Shown in pieces: positions 50,157-62,306 of a stretch of 64,000 bases of DNA. Each line of letters opens with the position of its first letter. The stretch's first letter is position 1. Both the position numbers and the translations under genes were made by a program. The notes under the pieces are model-generated. The model was not told the origin of the DNA and did not search any database. It saw only the letters and a list, made by a program, of their open reading frames with translations. Source of the stretch: Cryptosporangium arvum DSM 44712 (GTDB lineage: Bacteria; Actinomycetota; Actinomycetes; Mycobacteriales; Cryptosporangiaceae); assembly GCF_000585375.1 (NCBI RefSeq), contig NZ_KK073874.1, positions 2,480,001 through 2,544,000 on the forward strand, in the 5' to 3' direction.

Positions 50157-52142
50157 GTGGCACCACCTCGCGGACAGCTGCGTGCCGGGCGGTATCTCGC
50201 CGTCCTCGCGGTCATCGTGATCGCGCTTTACGCGCTCGTGTTCCTTCAGGGCAAGGGGTCGGTCAGCGACAAGCTCACCCCGCGACTCGGTCTCGACCTG
50301 CAGGGCGGCACCACGGTGACGCTCCACGCGGCGCAGGAGAACGGCAAGGCGCCCGACGCCGAGCAGCTCGAACAGGCGCGCCAGATCATCGAGAACCGCG
50401 TCAACGGCACCGGCGTCGCCGAGGCCGAGGTCGTGACCGAGGGCGACAGCAACATCGTCATCAACGCCCCGGGCGAGAACAACGACGCGATCAAGCAGGT
50501 CGGCGAGCCGGCCCAGCTGCGTTTCCGCGCGGTCCTCGAGTCCGCGCAGGACATCGACGCGATCAAGGCGACCGCGTCGCTCGCGGCCACGCCGGCCCCG
50601 TCGACGTCCGGCACCGCCACCCCGAACCCGTCCGGGAGCGCGAACCCGTCCGGGAGCGCGAGCCCATCGGGCAGCGCCTCGCCGCCGGCCCAGACCAACG
50701 CGAGCCCGTCCACCTCGGGCGGCGGTGGCGGCGGCGGTTCGGTACCGCAGGCCGCGCCGGCCGCGGTCCCGGCGGCCGAGGACACGCCGAGCCCGACGCC
50801 GTCGACCGCCGGTTCGGCGAGCCCGGCGCCGAGCACGTCCGCGAGCCCGTCGGGCAGCGCCAGCCCCACCCCGGCCGCGACGCCGACCTCGGCGAGCCAG
50901 GCCGCGCTGCAGAAGTCCGCGCTGGCCAAGTTCCCGAAGGACGCCGCGACCTACGTGCAGCAGGGCACCGCCCAGGACTTCGCCGGTGCGGCCACCAACC
51001 CGCAGCTCGCCGCGGTCTTCGAGCCCGGTGCGGCGAAGCTGACCGAGGCCGAGGTCGCCGCGCTGCCGGTCGACTGGCAGTACAAGGTCCCGTGGATCAC
51101 CTGCAAGATGCTCGACGAGCGTCCGGCCGGTTCGATCGACCCGATCAACCAGCAGGTCGTCGCCTGCCAGGACACCACGAAGTACAAGCTGGAGAAGGCC
51201 GGTGTCGTCGGCACCGACATCAACACCGCGAGCTTCACGTTCAACCAGCAGCAGGGCGGCTGGGTCGTCAACCTGAAGTTCACCAGCAACGGCCAGGACA
51301 AGTGGACCGCGCTGACCAAGGCGACGCTGCAGAAGCAGGTCGCGGTGGTGCTCGACAACGAGGTCATCTCGGCGCCGACCACCAACGAGGTCATCACCGG
51401 TGACACCCAGATCAGCGGTCAGTTCACCAAGGCCGACGCGCAGGACCTGGCCGCGAAGCTGAAGTTCGGCGCGCTGCCGCTGTCGTTCACGGTCGAGACC
51501 GCGGAGACGATCAGCCCGACGCTCGGCATCGAGCAGCTCGAAGCCGGTCTGCTCGCCGGCGGCATCGGCCTGGCGCTGGTGGTCGTCTACTCGCTGCTCT
51601 ACTACCGGGCCCTGGGCCTGGTGACGATCGCCAGCCTGGCGATGTCCGGCGCGATCATCTACGCGGCGATCATCCTGCTCGGGCGCCAGATCGGCCTCAC
51701 GCTGACGCTCGCCGGGGTCGCCGGCTTCATCGTCGCGGTCGGTATCACCGCCGACTCGTTCGTCGTCTTCTTCGAACGTCTGAAGGACGAGGTGCGCGAC
51801 GGCCGCAGCGTCCGCTCGGCCGTACCGCGGGCCTGGGTCCGCGCCCGGCGGACGATCCTGTCGGCGGACGCGGTCTCGTTCCTCGCCGCCGCGGTGCTCT
51901 ACATCCTGGCCGTCGGCGCGGTGAAGGGCTTCGCGTTCACGCTGGGCCTGTCCACGCTCGTCGACGTCATCATCGTTTTCCTCTTCACGCACCCTCTGGT
52001 CGCCCTCCTCTCCCGGTCGCGCCGGTTCACGTCGCCGCGCTTCTCCGGGCTGGGTACGCTGCGTAAGGCCTCCGACGCACCTCCCGTCGGAGCGGCCGGA
52101 CGGCGCGCGACCGCCCGTCGTGTCAGCCCGAAGGAGTCCTGA
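50157..52142 (+). CDS. secD: Protein translocase subunit SecD
   Basis: 661 aa from the GTG at 50157 behind AAGGAGA. SecD uses the proton gradient to pull exported proteins from SecYEG. Landmarks are TM1 (AVLAVIVIALYALVFLQGKG), DLQGGTTVTLHA, the P1 domain, GALPLSFTVETAETISPTLG before TM2, and five helices with GFIVAVGITADSFVVFFERL and DVIIVFLFTHPLVALLSRS. An insert of about 100 residues in the periplasmic domain (near 145-255) is almost only Pro, Ser, Thr, Ala and Gly with repeated PSGSA units and a seven-glycine run. secF follows after one nucleotide. Confidence 0.94.
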   Translation: MAPPRGQLRAGRYLAVLAVIVIALYALVFLQGKGSVSDKLTPRLGLDLQGGTTVTLHAAQENGKAPDAEQLEQARQIIENRVNGTGVAEAEVVTEGDSNIVINAPGENNDAIKQVGEPAQLRFRAVLESAQDIDAIKATASLAATPAPSTSGTATPNPSGSANPSGSASPSGSASPPAQTNASPSTSGGGGGGGSVPQAAPAAVPAAEDTPSPTPSTAGSASPAPSTSASPSGSASPTPAATPTSASQAALQKSALAKFPKDAATYVQQGTAQDFAGAATNPQLAAVFEPGAAKLTEAEVAALPVDWQYKVPWITCKMLDERPAGSIDPINQQVVACQDTTKYKLEKAGVVGTDINTASFTFNQQQGGWVVNLKFTSNGQDKWTALTKATLQKQVAVVLDNEVISAPTTNEVITGDTQISGQFTKADAQDLAAKLKFGALPLSFTVETAETISPTLGIEQLEAGLLAGGIGLALVVVYSLLYYRALGLVTIASLAMSGAIIYAAIILLGRQIGLTLTLAGVAGFIVAVGITADSFVVFFERLKDEVRDGRSVRSAVPRAWVRARRTILSADAVSFLAAAVLYILAVGAVKGFAFTLGLSTLVDVIIVFLFTHPLVALLSRSRRFTSPRFSGLGTLRKASDAPPVGAAGRRATARRVSPKES

Positions 52143-52143
52143 G

Positions 52144-53337
52144 ATGGGACTGGCCGGACGCCTCTACCGGGGCGAGACGAACTTCGACTTCATCGGTACG
52201 CGCAAGCGGTGGTACATCGCGTCGGTGGTGATCGGGGTCCTCCTGATCGGCACGATCGCGATCCGGGGCTTCAACTGGGGCATCGAGTTCTCCGGTGGCA
52301 CGTCGTTCGTGTTCAAGCAGCCGAGCGGCGTGTCGCTCGAGCAGGTCTCGGAGACGATCGACGAGACCGGCGTCGAGGTGCAGACCGGTCAGGAGGCCGG
52401 CCGCGGCGGCGACGCGAAGTTCGTCATCAAGACCGCGTCGCTGAGCCCGGAGAAGACCACCGAGGTCAAGAACGCGCTGGCCGACACGTACGACCTCAAC
52501 GCCAACGACATCACCGACAACGCGGTGAGCTCGTCGTGGGGCGGGCAGGTTACCGACAAGGCGCTGATCGCCCTCGTCGTGTTCCTCGTCCTGGTCGCGG
52601 CGTACCTGGCGATCCGCTTCGAGGCCAAGATGGCGGTCGCGGCGCTGCTGGCGCTGCTGCACGACCTGCTGCTGACGGCCGGTATCTACTCGATCGTCGG
52701 GTTCGAGGTCACGCCGTCGACGATCGTCGGTCTGCTCACGATCCTCGGTTTCTCGCTGTACGACACGGTCGTCGTGTTCGACAAGGTCTCCGAGGACACC
52801 CGCGGCATCGTCGGCGGTTCGCGCATCGACTACGCCCAGGCCGCGAACAACGCGGTGAACGAGACGCTGATGCGCTCGATCAACACCTCGCTGATCTCGC
52901 TGCTGCCGGTCGGCGGTCTGCTCTTCGTCGGGGCCGGCCTGCTCGGCGTCGGCACGCTCAAGGACCTCGCGCTGGTGCTGTTCGTCGGTCTGGCGGCCGG
53001 GGCCTACTCGTCGCTGTTCCTGGCGACGCCGTGGCTCGTCGACATGAAGGAGCGCGAGCCCCGCTACCGGGCGCTCAAGGAGCGCGTCGCGAACAAGCGC
53101 GCGAACGCGGCGAAGGCCACGCCGGAGACGACCGCGGACGAGGACGCCGACGACCTGGTCGACGACGCGACCGAGGTCGACGAGGACGCGGACGACGACA
53201 GCGATCGCGAGCCGGCCGCTGCCGCCGCGGCCGCCCGCACGAACCGCAACGCCACCCGGCCCGCGCAGCAGCAGAACCGCCGCCGCGCCGGGGGCAACCG
53301 CCCCGGTCGTCCGAGCGGAAGCCGCAAGAAGCGATGA
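52144..53337 (+). CDS. secF: Protein translocase subunit SecF
   Basis: 397 aa from the ATG at 52144. TM1 is YIASVVIGVLLIGTIAIRGF; the D1-like motif is WGIEFSGGTSFVFKQPSGV; the five C-terminal helices include VGLLTILGFSLYDTVVVFDK and SLISLLPVGGLLFVGAGLLG. It forms the SecDF complex with the gene upstream. An 80-residue cytoplasmic tail is first very acidic (DEDADDLVDDATEVDEDADD) and then basic (RRRAGGNRPGRPSGSRKKR), probably disordered. The stop overlaps the apt start. Confidence 0.95.
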   Translation: MGLAGRLYRGETNFDFIGTRKRWYIASVVIGVLLIGTIAIRGFNWGIEFSGGTSFVFKQPSGVSLEQVSETIDETGVEVQTGQEAGRGGDAKFVIKTASLSPEKTTEVKNALADTYDLNANDITDNAVSSSWGGQVTDKALIALVVFLVLVAAYLAIRFEAKMAVAALLALLHDLLLTAGIYSIVGFEVTPSTIVGLLTILGFSLYDTVVVFDKVSEDTRGIVGGSRIDYAQAANNAVNETLMRSINTSLISLLPVGGLLFVGAGLLGVGTLKDLALVLFVGLAAGAYSSLFLATPWLVDMKEREPRYRALKERVANKRANAAKATPETTADEDADDLVDDATEVDEDADDDSDREPAAAAAAARTNRNATRPAQQQNRRRAGGNRPGRPSGSRKKR

Positions 53338-53915
53338 CCGTCCCGTCCCACGGGCCCATCGCCGGTCGGGTCGGCGGCGGGCCGGTGACGCCCGCTGCGG
53401 TGAGTGACCTCATCTCCGCGCACGTCGTCGACGTCCCCGACTTCCCGAAGCCCGGGGTCGGCTTCAAGGACCTCACCCCGCTGTTCGCCGACGGACCGGC
53501 GTTCGCGCAGGTGATCGACGTGGTCGCGACCGAGCACGGCGGCGCGTTCGACGTCGTCGCCGGCATCGAGGCGCGCGGGTTCGTGCTGGCGGCGGCCGTG
53601 GCCTACGCCAGCGGCGCGGGCCTGGTGCCGATCCGGAAGGCGGGGAAGCTGCCCCGCAAGACGGTGTCGGCCGCGTACGCGCTCGAGTACGGCGAGGCGG
53701 TGCTCGAGGTCCATGCCGACGCGTTCGAGCCCGGCGCCCGTGTGCTGCTCCTCGACGACGTGCTCGCCACCGGCGGTACCGCTGCGGCCGCGATCTCGCT
53801 GGTCGAGCAGGCCGGCGGCGAGATCGTCGGGTTCTCGGTGCTGATGGAGCTGGCGTTCCTGGACGGACGTGCGCGCCTGGGTGGGCGCGAGGTGCACGCG
53901 CTGCTGACGGTATAG
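53334..53915 (+). CDS. apt: Adenine phosphoribosyltransferase
   Basis: 193 aa from the ATG at 53334 overlapping the secF stop. It salvages adenine with PRPP to AMP. PFPKPGVGFKDLTPLFADG (written here from the start region DVPDFPKPGVGF), the flexible loop RKAGKLPRKTVSAAYALEYG and the PRPP motif VLLLDDVLATGGTAAAAISL are clear. The first 25 residues (GPIAGRVGGGPVTPAAVSDL) extend beyond the usual start. The secF-apt-rel order is conserved in actinobacteria. Confidence 0.95.
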   Translation: MTVPSHGPIAGRVGGGPVTPAAVSDLISAHVVDVPDFPKPGVGFKDLTPLFADGPAFAQVIDVVATEHGGAFDVVAGIEARGFVLAAAVAYASGAGLVPIRKAGKLPRKTVSAAYALEYGEAVLEVHADAFEPGARVLLLDDVLATGGTAAAAISLVEQAGGEIVGFSVLMELAFLDGRARLGGREVHALLTV

Positions 53916-54064
53916 AAGTTCTTCTTTCCGGTCTCGGGTGGCCGGGCGGGGGGCGCAGCGGGTCGGGGCATCAACCGTCCGGTCATCGTGTTGTGACCGG
54001 TAGGGCAGCAGTCGCTGTCCTGGGCTCCTGTGGAAGGCGGCGCGGCCGGTGTCGGCCGTCCGCG

Positions 54065-54070
54065 TAGCAT
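54065..54070 (+). promoter_or_regulatory. -10 hexamer TAGCAT upstream of rel
   Basis: TAGCAT lies 37 nt before the GTG start of rel in the 192-nt spacer after apt. Confidence 0.4.
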
Positions 54071-54107
54071 GGAGAGAGCTCGATGCGTCCAGCAGAGGGA
54101 GCGGCCT

Positions 54108-56519
<2,412 letters not shown>

Positions 56520-56531
56520 GGAGGCGCCGCT

Positions 56532-56717
56532 GTGAGTATCGAGCGCAGGTTGCCCAGCAAGGTCGCAGGCGAGCCGTTGGAGCCGGGCAAGGTCCGGGCG
56601 AAGATCGTCGGCCTGGAGACGTTCCGCGAGACGGGGTCGCTCCAGGCCACCACGTCCCCGGCGCCCGAGCCCCCGCCGGACATGGGCAACGCCGAGTCGG
56701 CGAACTACCGGGGCTGA
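56532..56717 (+). CDS. Small conserved-looking hypothetical protein (61 aa)
   Basis: 61 aa from the GTG at 56532, nine nt after AAGGAGG and 12 nt after the rel stop, so it is probably co-transcribed with rel. It begins SIERRLPSKVAGEPLEPGKV and ends with a proline-rich tail (TTSPAPEPPPDMGNAESANY). No motif or membrane segment is seen. The good ribosome site and the terminator directly behind it support a real gene; function unknown. Confidence 0.6.
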   Translation: MSIERRLPSKVAGEPLEPGKVRAKIVGLETFRETGSLQATTSPAPEPPPDMGNAESANYRG

Positions 56718-56720
56718 AGC

Positions 56721-56755
56721 CGAGCGCCCGCACGCCCCCCGCGCGCGGGCGCTCG
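56721..56755 (+). terminator. Hairpin terminator of the rel transcript
   Basis: An 11-bp perfect stem (CGAGCGCCCGC and its complement GCGGGCGCTCG) with a 13-nt loop starts four nt after the stop of the small gene. Confidence 0.75.
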
Positions 56756-56772
56756 ATCGTTTCCGCAGCAAT

Positions 56773-56890
56773 CCTGCGGGGCGAGCTCGGCCGGTGGTGC
56801 GTCAAGTCCTGCGGGCGCCCTCGGCCGGTGCCGCGGCAACGCCTGCGGGGTGCGCTCGGCTGGTGGCGCGGCGAATCGGGCCTGCGACGA
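56773..56890. repeat. Tandem repeat of about 35 bp, three and a half copies
   Basis: Units beginning CCTGCGGG start at 56773, 56808 and 56842, with a partial CCTGCGACG at 56881. Each contains a CTCGGCYGGTG-type core. The period is 34-39 bp. The units are adjacent, without unique spacers. Confidence 0.65.
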
Positions 56891-57531
56891 GTTGCCGGGC
56901 CTGAACCGCCCGTCGTAGGCCCGCTAACGCGTCACGCTAGCTGGTGATTGTCAGAGCGAACGCTCCTTGGTGTTCTGTTTCTGAGCGGTGGGGCCGGTGC
57001 AGGCCCATTCGGCGGCCAGGTTCGGGTCCGGAGCCGAGGTCGGGAGCAGCGGTCGGGACCGGGCGACGGCGACGCCGCAGGTAGGGAACCAGGGGCGGGT
57101 GGCGGTCTCCGTGCGCTCAACGGGCAGGATTTCGGTGTAGGCCAGGCGGGAACGCCGCCGATGCCCGGGTGTAGGGATCTACAGCGCAGTACCTCTTGCG
57201 GGCCATGCGTGGTGGCGCGCTGATTGCGGCAGCCGTGGAACGGCGCGTTCATAGCGGCGGATAGGTGCCCCGGTGGCGCGGGTCGAGGCAGGCTCGGCGC
57301 GGGTCGGGACGCGATGGACGGTGGCCGGGGCCGGACCCGGTCGGGCGGCGATCCGGGCGGGTCGCACCCGGTGGGTGACCCGGGATCTTGATGATCCGCC
57401 GGTCGGTCCGGGCCGGTGAACGGTGCGGGAGGCTGGATCGATCGGTGTCGTGCCGGCCGGACCGTGCCGGCGACAGCGGATCGCCCACCGGGCCGAGATG
57501 CTGCACGTCTGGAGGCGGCCCGCGAACGTGG
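56891..57531. other. Gene-free stretch between the rel transcript and the PPIase gene
   Basis: About 640 bp without a convincing gene. Open frames here lack ribosome sites and have random-looking composition. The 57270-57420 part is rich in GGGTCGG-like words. No tRNA or known RNA structure was recognised. Confidence 0.5.
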
Positions 57532-57566
57532 CGCGGCCCGCTTCCGAATACCGGAAGCGGGCCGCG
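57532..57566 (-). terminator. Hairpin terminator after the PPIase gene
   Basis: A perfect 15-bp stem (arm CGCGGCCCGCTTCCG, loop AATAC) lies 15 nt beyond the PPIase stop at 57581 on the minus strand. Confidence 0.8.
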
Positions 57567-57580
57567 GAACGGAGAGAAAG

Positions 57581-58399
57581 TCAGCTCGCCGCGGGGCTCA
57601 CCGTCAGCGTGTTGATCGTGACGGCCTGCTTGGGCTTGCCGTCGCCCGGGTTGCTGGGGTCGGCGGGCGTGACGCCCTTCTCGGCGGCCTTCACGATCAG
57701 GTCGAGACCCTTCGTGACCTTGCCGACCACCGTGTAGTCGGCCCCGAGCGAACCGTCGGGGATGTCCTTGTACACGATGAAGAACTGCGAACCGACCGAG
57801 ATCGCCTCGGAGCTCTTGGCCATCGCGATCGTGCCGGCCGGGTACGGCGGGTGCTGGTTGGTGGGCAGGTTCTCGGTGCCGTAGCGGTAGGCCGGGCCAC
57901 CGGTACCGTCCGCGAACGGGTCTCCGCACTGCAGCACGAAGATGCCGGCCGTCGTCAGCCGGTGGCACGAGGTCTTGTCGTAGAACTTCTTGCCCGCGAG
58001 GAACGCGAAGCTGTTGCTGGTGCACGGCGCGGAGGCCTGGTCGAGGCTGAAGTCGACCTGGCCGATGTTCGTCGTCATCGTGACCGTGCGCGTCCCCGTC
58101 TCGGGGATGTTCGTGGTCGGCGGCGTCCCGACGTCCTTCACCTGGCCGGTGCTGCTGTCGGCCTTCTGGTAGGTGCACTGCGGGCCGGACGCCTCGGTGG
58201 CGGTGTCGGTCTTCTTGTCGTCGTCACCACCGAGGTTCGCGATCAGGAAGCCGACGCCGACCACCACGAGCAGGAGCGCGAGGCCCGCACCCACGGCGGC
58301 CTGGGTCTGACGGCGCCGCTTGGCCGCCGCGGCCCGCCGGGCCATCTGCCGTTCGAGTTTGGCGCGGGCCAGCTGCCGCTGGCGATCCTTCGTCGGCAC
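57581..58399 (-). CDS. Membrane-anchored cyclophilin-type peptidyl-prolyl isomerase
   Basis: 272 aa from the GTG at 58399 (start MPTKDRQRQLARAKLERQMA) with GGAGAG upstream. A basic cytoplasmic N terminus, one membrane helix (VGAGLALLLVVVGVGFLIAN) and an acidic linker lead to an extracellular cyclophilin domain from about residue 95: TMTTNIGQVDFSLDQASAPC, FYDKTSCHRLTTAGIFVLQC, GTIAMAKSSEAISVGSQFFI, and DYTVVGKVTKGLDLIVKAAE. The key His-Arg pair of FHR-type cyclophilins reads CHR. It resembles mycobacterial PpiB and sits between rel and the MBL gene as there. It should speed folding of exported proteins. Confidence 0.9.
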   Translation of the reverse strand: MPTKDRQRQLARAKLERQMARRAAAAKRRRQTQAAVGAGLALLLVVVGVGFLIANLGGDDDKKTDTATEASGPQCTYQKADSSTGQVKDVGTPPTTNIPETGTRTVTMTTNIGQVDFSLDQASAPCTSNSFAFLAGKKFYDKTSCHRLTTAGIFVLQCGDPFADGTGGPAYRYGTENLPTNQHPPYPAGTIAMAKSSEAISVGSQFFIVYKDIPDGSLGADYTVVGKVTKGLDLIVKAAEKGVTPADPSNPGDGKPKQAVTINTLTVSPAAS

Positions 58400-58561
58400 T
58401 CCGTGCTCTCCGTTCGGGTCCTGGTCTCGCAGGGGCGGGCCGAGGAGACCCGCGTGAGGCGGGCCGGGCCCGCGCGTGCGGCCGAGTGTACGGCGCGCCC
58501 CTAGGGAAGGGCCTAATACCCCGCGAGAGAAACGCGGTCGGTCCCCGGCCATCACCATCGG

Positions 58562-58567
58562 TAGGCT
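58562..58567 (+). promoter_or_regulatory. -10 hexamer TAGGCT upstream of the MBL-hisS-aspS operon
   Basis: TAGGCT lies 30 nt before the GTG at 58598; GAAAGGA provides the ribosome site. Confidence 0.4.
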
Positions 58568-58597
58568 GGTACAAACAGGCCCGAAGAAAGGACTCTC

Positions 58598-59281
58598 GTG
58601 CTCATCGCCGGATTTCCGGCCCCCGCGCTCGGCACCAACTGCTGGATCGTCGCCCCTGCGGCCGGCGAGCAGTGCGTGATCATCGACCCGGGGATCGGTG
58701 TGGTCGACCAGCTCGAGGACGTCCTGACCGAGCACCGGCTGCATCCGGCGGCGGTGATCCTCACCCACGGTCACATCGACCACACGTTCTCGGTGGCTCC
58801 GGTCTGCGGCGCGAAGGACATTCCCGCCTACATCCACCCGGCCGACGCCGACCAGCTGGCCGACCCGTGGAGTTACATCGGGGCGCCGAAGGGCACCCCG
58901 ATGTTCGGCCTCGAGTACACCGAGCCGAGCGACGTCAAAGCGCTTGCCGACGGCGGGACGATCACGCTCGCCGGGGTGGAGATCACCACCACGCTGGCCC
59001 CCGGCCACACCCCGGGCTCACTGGTGTTCGGTGTCCGGACGCCCGACGCCCCGGTGCTGTTCTCCGGTGACCTGCTGTTCGCCGGCTCGATCGGGCGGGT
59101 CGACCTGCCCGGCGGCAGCGCCCAGGCCATGCTCGAGTCGCTGAAGAACGTGGTGCTGCCGCTGGACGACGCCACCGTGGTGAAGCCCGGCCACGGCCCC
59201 GACACCACGATCGCGCGCGAGCGCGCCATGAACCCCTATCTGCTGCAAGTGGCAACTGACCTTCCGAGGACCGGACTGTGA
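58598..59281 (+). CDS. Metallo-beta-lactamase fold hydrolase (glyoxalase II-like)
   Basis: 227 aa from the GTG at 58598. The dinuclear zinc motif is THGHIDH in [16 protein letters not shown], with further ligands in [16 protein letters not shown] (His), [20 protein letters not shown] (Asp) and [15 protein letters not shown] (His). The spacing fits glyoxalase II-type thioesterases. It is coupled to hisS by a GTGA overlap. The same gene precedes hisS in many actinobacteria; its substrate is not settled. Confidence 0.93.
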   Translation: MLIAGFPAPALGTNCWIVAPAAGEQCVIIDPGIGVVDQLEDVLTEHRLHPAAVILTHGHIDHTFSVAPVCGAKDIPAYIHPADADQLADPWSYIGAPKGTPMFGLEYTEPSDVKALADGGTITLAGVEITTTLAPGHTPGSLVFGVRTPDAPVLFSGDLLFAGSIGRVDLPGGSAQAMLESLKNVVLPLDDATVVKPGHGPDTTIARERAMNPYLLQVATDLPRTGL

Positions 59282-60537
59282 CCAGCTTTACCGCTCCGAA
59301 GGGAACCTTCGACACCCTTCCCCCCGACTCCGCGACGTTCCTCGCGGTCCGGGACGCCCTCACCGCACCGCTGCGCCGGGCCGGCTACGGCTACATCGAG
59401 ACGCCGGTCTTCGAGGACACCGCGTTGTTCGCCCGCGGCGTCGGCGAGTCGACGGACGTCGTCAGCAAGGAGATGTACACGTTCACCGACCGGGGCGGCC
59501 GGTCGCTGACGTTGCGCCCGGAGCTGACCGCGGGCCTGATGCGGGCGTTCATCGAGCACAAGCTGTACGCCGGGCAGCTGCCGGTGAAGCTGTACGCGGT
59601 CGGGTCGAACTTCCGCTACGAGCGGCCGCAGGCCGGGCGGTACCGGCACTTCACCCAGGTCGACATGGAGGCGCTCGGCGTCGACGACCCGGCGCTGGAC
59701 GCCGAGGTCGTCGCGCTCGGGGTCGCCGGGTTCGCCGAGCTGGGCCTGACGAACTACGAACTGCAGCTCACGTCGCTCGGTGACGCCGGCTGCCGTCCGC
59801 AGTACCGCGAGAAGCTCCAGGAGTTCCTGGCCGGGCTCGACCTCGACGAGGAGACCCGCCGGCGCGCCGGCCTCAACCCGCTGCGGGTGCTCGACGACAA
59901 GCGTCCCGAGGTGGCCGCCCAGCTCACCGAGGCCCCGCTGATGGTCGACCACCTCTGCGACGACTGCCAGAAGCACTACGACGAGGTCCGCGAGCACCTG
60001 CGCGACCTCGGCATCACGTGGACGGAAGCGCCGCGGCTCGTCCGCGGTCTGGACTACTACACGAAGACGACGTACGAGTTCGTCCACAACGGACTCGGTG
60101 CGCAGTCGGCGATCGGCGGCGGCGGGCGCTACGACGGGCTCTCCAAGGAGCTCGGCGGGCCGGACGTGTCCGGCATCGGCTACGCGGTGGGCGTCGACCG
60201 GACGCTGCTCGCGATGCGCGCCGAGGGTCTGGTCGGCGAGCCGCAGGCAAAGGTCCGGGCGTTCGTGGTGCCGCTCGGCGACGAAGCCCGCCGCCGGGGC
60301 CTTCAGCTGCTCACCGAGCTGCGCAACGAGAACGTCGCCGCCGACTTCGCGTTCGGCGGCAAGAGCCTCAAGGGCGCCATGAAGGCCGCCGACCGCTCCG
60401 GTGCCCGCTACGCGGTCGTGCTCGGCGAGCGCGATCTCGCCGACGGCACCGCGCAGTTGAAAGACCTGACCACCGCCGAGCAGCGGGCCGTACCGCTGAC
60501 CGATCTCGCCCGCACCGTCAAGGAGCTCCTGTCGTGA
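59278..60537 (+). CDS. hisS: Histidyl-tRNA synthetase
   Basis: 419 aa from the GTG at 59278. Class II enzyme with motif 1 near [20 protein letters not shown], motif 2 in [20 protein letters not shown] and motif 3 in [17 protein letters not shown]; the histidine-specific loops are [20 protein letters not shown] and [15 protein letters not shown]. The C-terminal anticodon-binding domain contains [20 protein letters not shown]. The stop overlaps aspS. Confidence 0.96.
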   Translation: MTSFTAPKGTFDTLPPDSATFLAVRDALTAPLRRAGYGYIETPVFEDTALFARGVGESTDVVSKEMYTFTDRGGRSLTLRPELTAGLMRAFIEHKLYAGQLPVKLYAVGSNFRYERPQAGRYRHFTQVDMEALGVDDPALDAEVVALGVAGFAELGLTNYELQLTSLGDAGCRPQYREKLQEFLAGLDLDEETRRRAGLNPLRVLDDKRPEVAAQLTEAPLMVDHLCDDCQKHYDEVREHLRDLGITWTEAPRLVRGLDYYTKTTYEFVHNGLGAQSAIGGGGRYDGLSKELGGPDVSGIGYAVGVDRTLLAMRAEGLVGEPQAKVRAFVVPLGDEARRRGLQLLTELRNENVAADFAFGGKSLKGAMKAADRSGARYAVVLGERDLADGTAQLKDLTTAEQRAVPLTDLARTVKELLS

Positions 60538-62306
60538 CCACCTACCGCACCCATAAGGCCGGCGCGCTGCGCGCCGAGCACGCGGGGCAGACCGTCACCC
60601 TCTCCGGGTGGGTGGCCCGCCGCCGTGACCACGGTGGGGTCATCTTCGTCGACCTCCGGGACGCCTCCGGCTACGTCCAGGTCGTCCTGCGCGAGGAGGA
60701 GGGGCACGCGCTGCGGTCGGAGTACTGCGTCCGCATCACCGGCACCGTCCGCGCCCGGCCGGAGGGCAACGAGAACCCCGACCTGCCGACCGGTGCGATC
60801 GAGGTCGTCGCGGACGAGCTCACCGTGCTCAGCGAGGCCGCCCCGCTGCCGTTCCCGATCGACGGCCAGGCCGCAGGCGAGGTCGGCGAGGAGGCCCGCC
60901 TCAAGTACCGCTACCTCGACCTGCGCCGTTCCCAGCAGGCCGCGGCGCTGCGGCTGCGCAGCCAGGTCAGCGCGATCGCCCGCCGCGAGCTCGGCGAGCG
61001 CGAGTTCGTCGAGATCGAGACGCCGACGCTGACCCGCTCGACGCCGGAGGGCGCCCGCGACTTCCTGGTGCCCGCGCGCCTGCAGCCGGGCTCCTGGTAC
61101 GCGCTGCCCCAGTCGCCGCAGCTGTTCAAGCAGCTGCTGATGGTGGCCGGGATGGAGCGGTACTACCAGATCGCCCGCTGTTACCGGGACGAGGACTTCC
61201 GCGCCGACCGGCAGCCGGAGTTCACCCAGCTCGACATCGAGATGTCGTTCGTGACCCAGGACGACGTGATCGAGGTCGGCGAGGCGGTCGTGTCGGCGAT
61301 CTGGCGCGAGGTGGCCGGGTACGAGATCCCGCTGCCCCTGCCGCGCCTGACCTACGCCGACGCGATGACCCGGTACGGCTCGGACAAGCCCGACGTCCGA
61401 TTCGGCAACGAGCTCGTCGACCTGACCTCGTACTTCGCCGGGACGAGCTTCCGGGTGTTCCAGGCCGCGCACGTCGGTGCGGTCGTGATGCCCGGCGGCG
61501 CGGCCCAGACCCGCAAGGAGCTCGACGGCTGGCAGGAGTGGGCCCGCGCGCGCGGCGCGAAGGGCCTCGCCTACGTGCTGTTCGACGCCGAGACCGGCGA
61601 GACCCGCGGCCCGGTGGCCAAGAACCTCTCCGAGGAGCACCTGGCGGGCCTGGCCGACGCGGTCGGCGCGAAGCCCGGCGACGCGGTGTTCTTCGGCGCG
61701 GGGGAGCGCTCCGGCACGCTCGAGCTGCTCGGCGCGGCCCGGCTGGAGATCGGGCGCCGCTGCGGGCTGATCGACGAGTCCCGCTGGGAGTTCCTCTGGG
61801 TCGTCGACGCGCCGATGTTCGAGCCGGTCGGCGGCGGCGAGATCGGCGTCGAAGGCGCGCAGGGCGCGTGGACGGCCGTGCACCACCCGTTCACCTCGCC
61901 CAACGCCGACTGGATCGGCCGGTTCGACGAGGCGCCCGGTGAGGCGCTGGCCTGGGCCTACGACATCGTGCTCAACGGCAACGAGATCGGTGGCGGCTCG
62001 ATCCGTATCCACGACCGGTCGGTCCAGGAGCGGGTGTTCCAGGTGCTCGGCCTGACCGAGGAGGACCAGCAGGGCAAGTTCGGCTTCCTGCTCGAGGCGT
62101 TCAAGTACGGCGCGCCGCCGCACGGCGGTATCGCGCTCGGCTGGGACCGCCTCTGCGCGCTGCTGGCCGGCGTGGACTCGATCCGCGACGTCATCGCGTT
62201 CCCGAAGCTCGGCTCCGGCGGCGACCCGCTGACCGGTGCCCCGGCGCCGATCTCCCCGCGTCAGCGCAAGGAGGCCGGCGTCGACGGGAAACCGTCGAAG
62301 GCCTGA
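60534..62306 (+). CDS. aspS: Aspartyl-tRNA synthetase (bacterial type)
   Basis: 590 aa from the GTG at 60534. An OB-fold anticodon domain ([20 protein letters not shown]) is followed by the class II core: motif 1 near [40 protein letters not shown], motif 2 in [20 protein letters not shown], the bacterial GAD insertion (about 290-410), and motif 3 in [17 protein letters not shown]. Whether it also charges tRNA-Asn cannot be judged here. The 3' end overlaps the convergent MMPL gene by 46 nt. Confidence 0.96.
   Translation: MTTYRTHKAGALRAEHAGQTVTLSGWVARRRDHGGVIFVDLRDASGYVQVVLREEEGHALRSEYCVRITGTVRARPEGNENPDLPTGAIEVVADELTVLSEAAPLPFPIDGQAAGEVGEEARLKYRYLDLRRSQQAAALRLRSQVSAIARRELGEREFVEIETPTLTRSTPEGARDFLVPARLQPGSWYALPQSPQLFKQLLMVAGMERYYQIARCYRDEDFRADRQPEFTQLDIEMSFVTQDDVIEVGEAVVSAIWREVAGYEIPLPLPRLTYADAMTRYGSDKPDVRFGNELVDLTSYFAGTSFRVFQAAHVGAVVMPGGAAQTRKELDGWQEWARARGAKGLAYVLFDAETGETRGPVAKNLSEEHLAGLADAVGAKPGDAVFFGAGERSGTLELLGAARLEIGRRCGLIDESRWEFLWVVDAPMFEPVGGGEIGVEGAQGAWTAVHHPFTSPNADWIGRFDEAPGEALAWAYDIVLNGNEIGGGSIRIHDRSVQERVFQVLGLTEEDQQGKFGFLLEAFKYGAPPHGGIALGWDRLCALLAGVDSIRDVIAFPKLGSGGDPLTGAPAPISPRQRKEAGVDGKPSKA

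Noticed and set aside
56773-56890. CRISPR or riboswitch behind rel
   Set aside because: The 35-bp units touch each other without spacers, and no recognised aptamer pattern or downstream gene in the right orientation is present.
56948-57223. Small gene in the spacer between rel and the PPIase
   Set aside because: No ribosome site, random-looking residues and no conserved motif; left as gene-free DNA.
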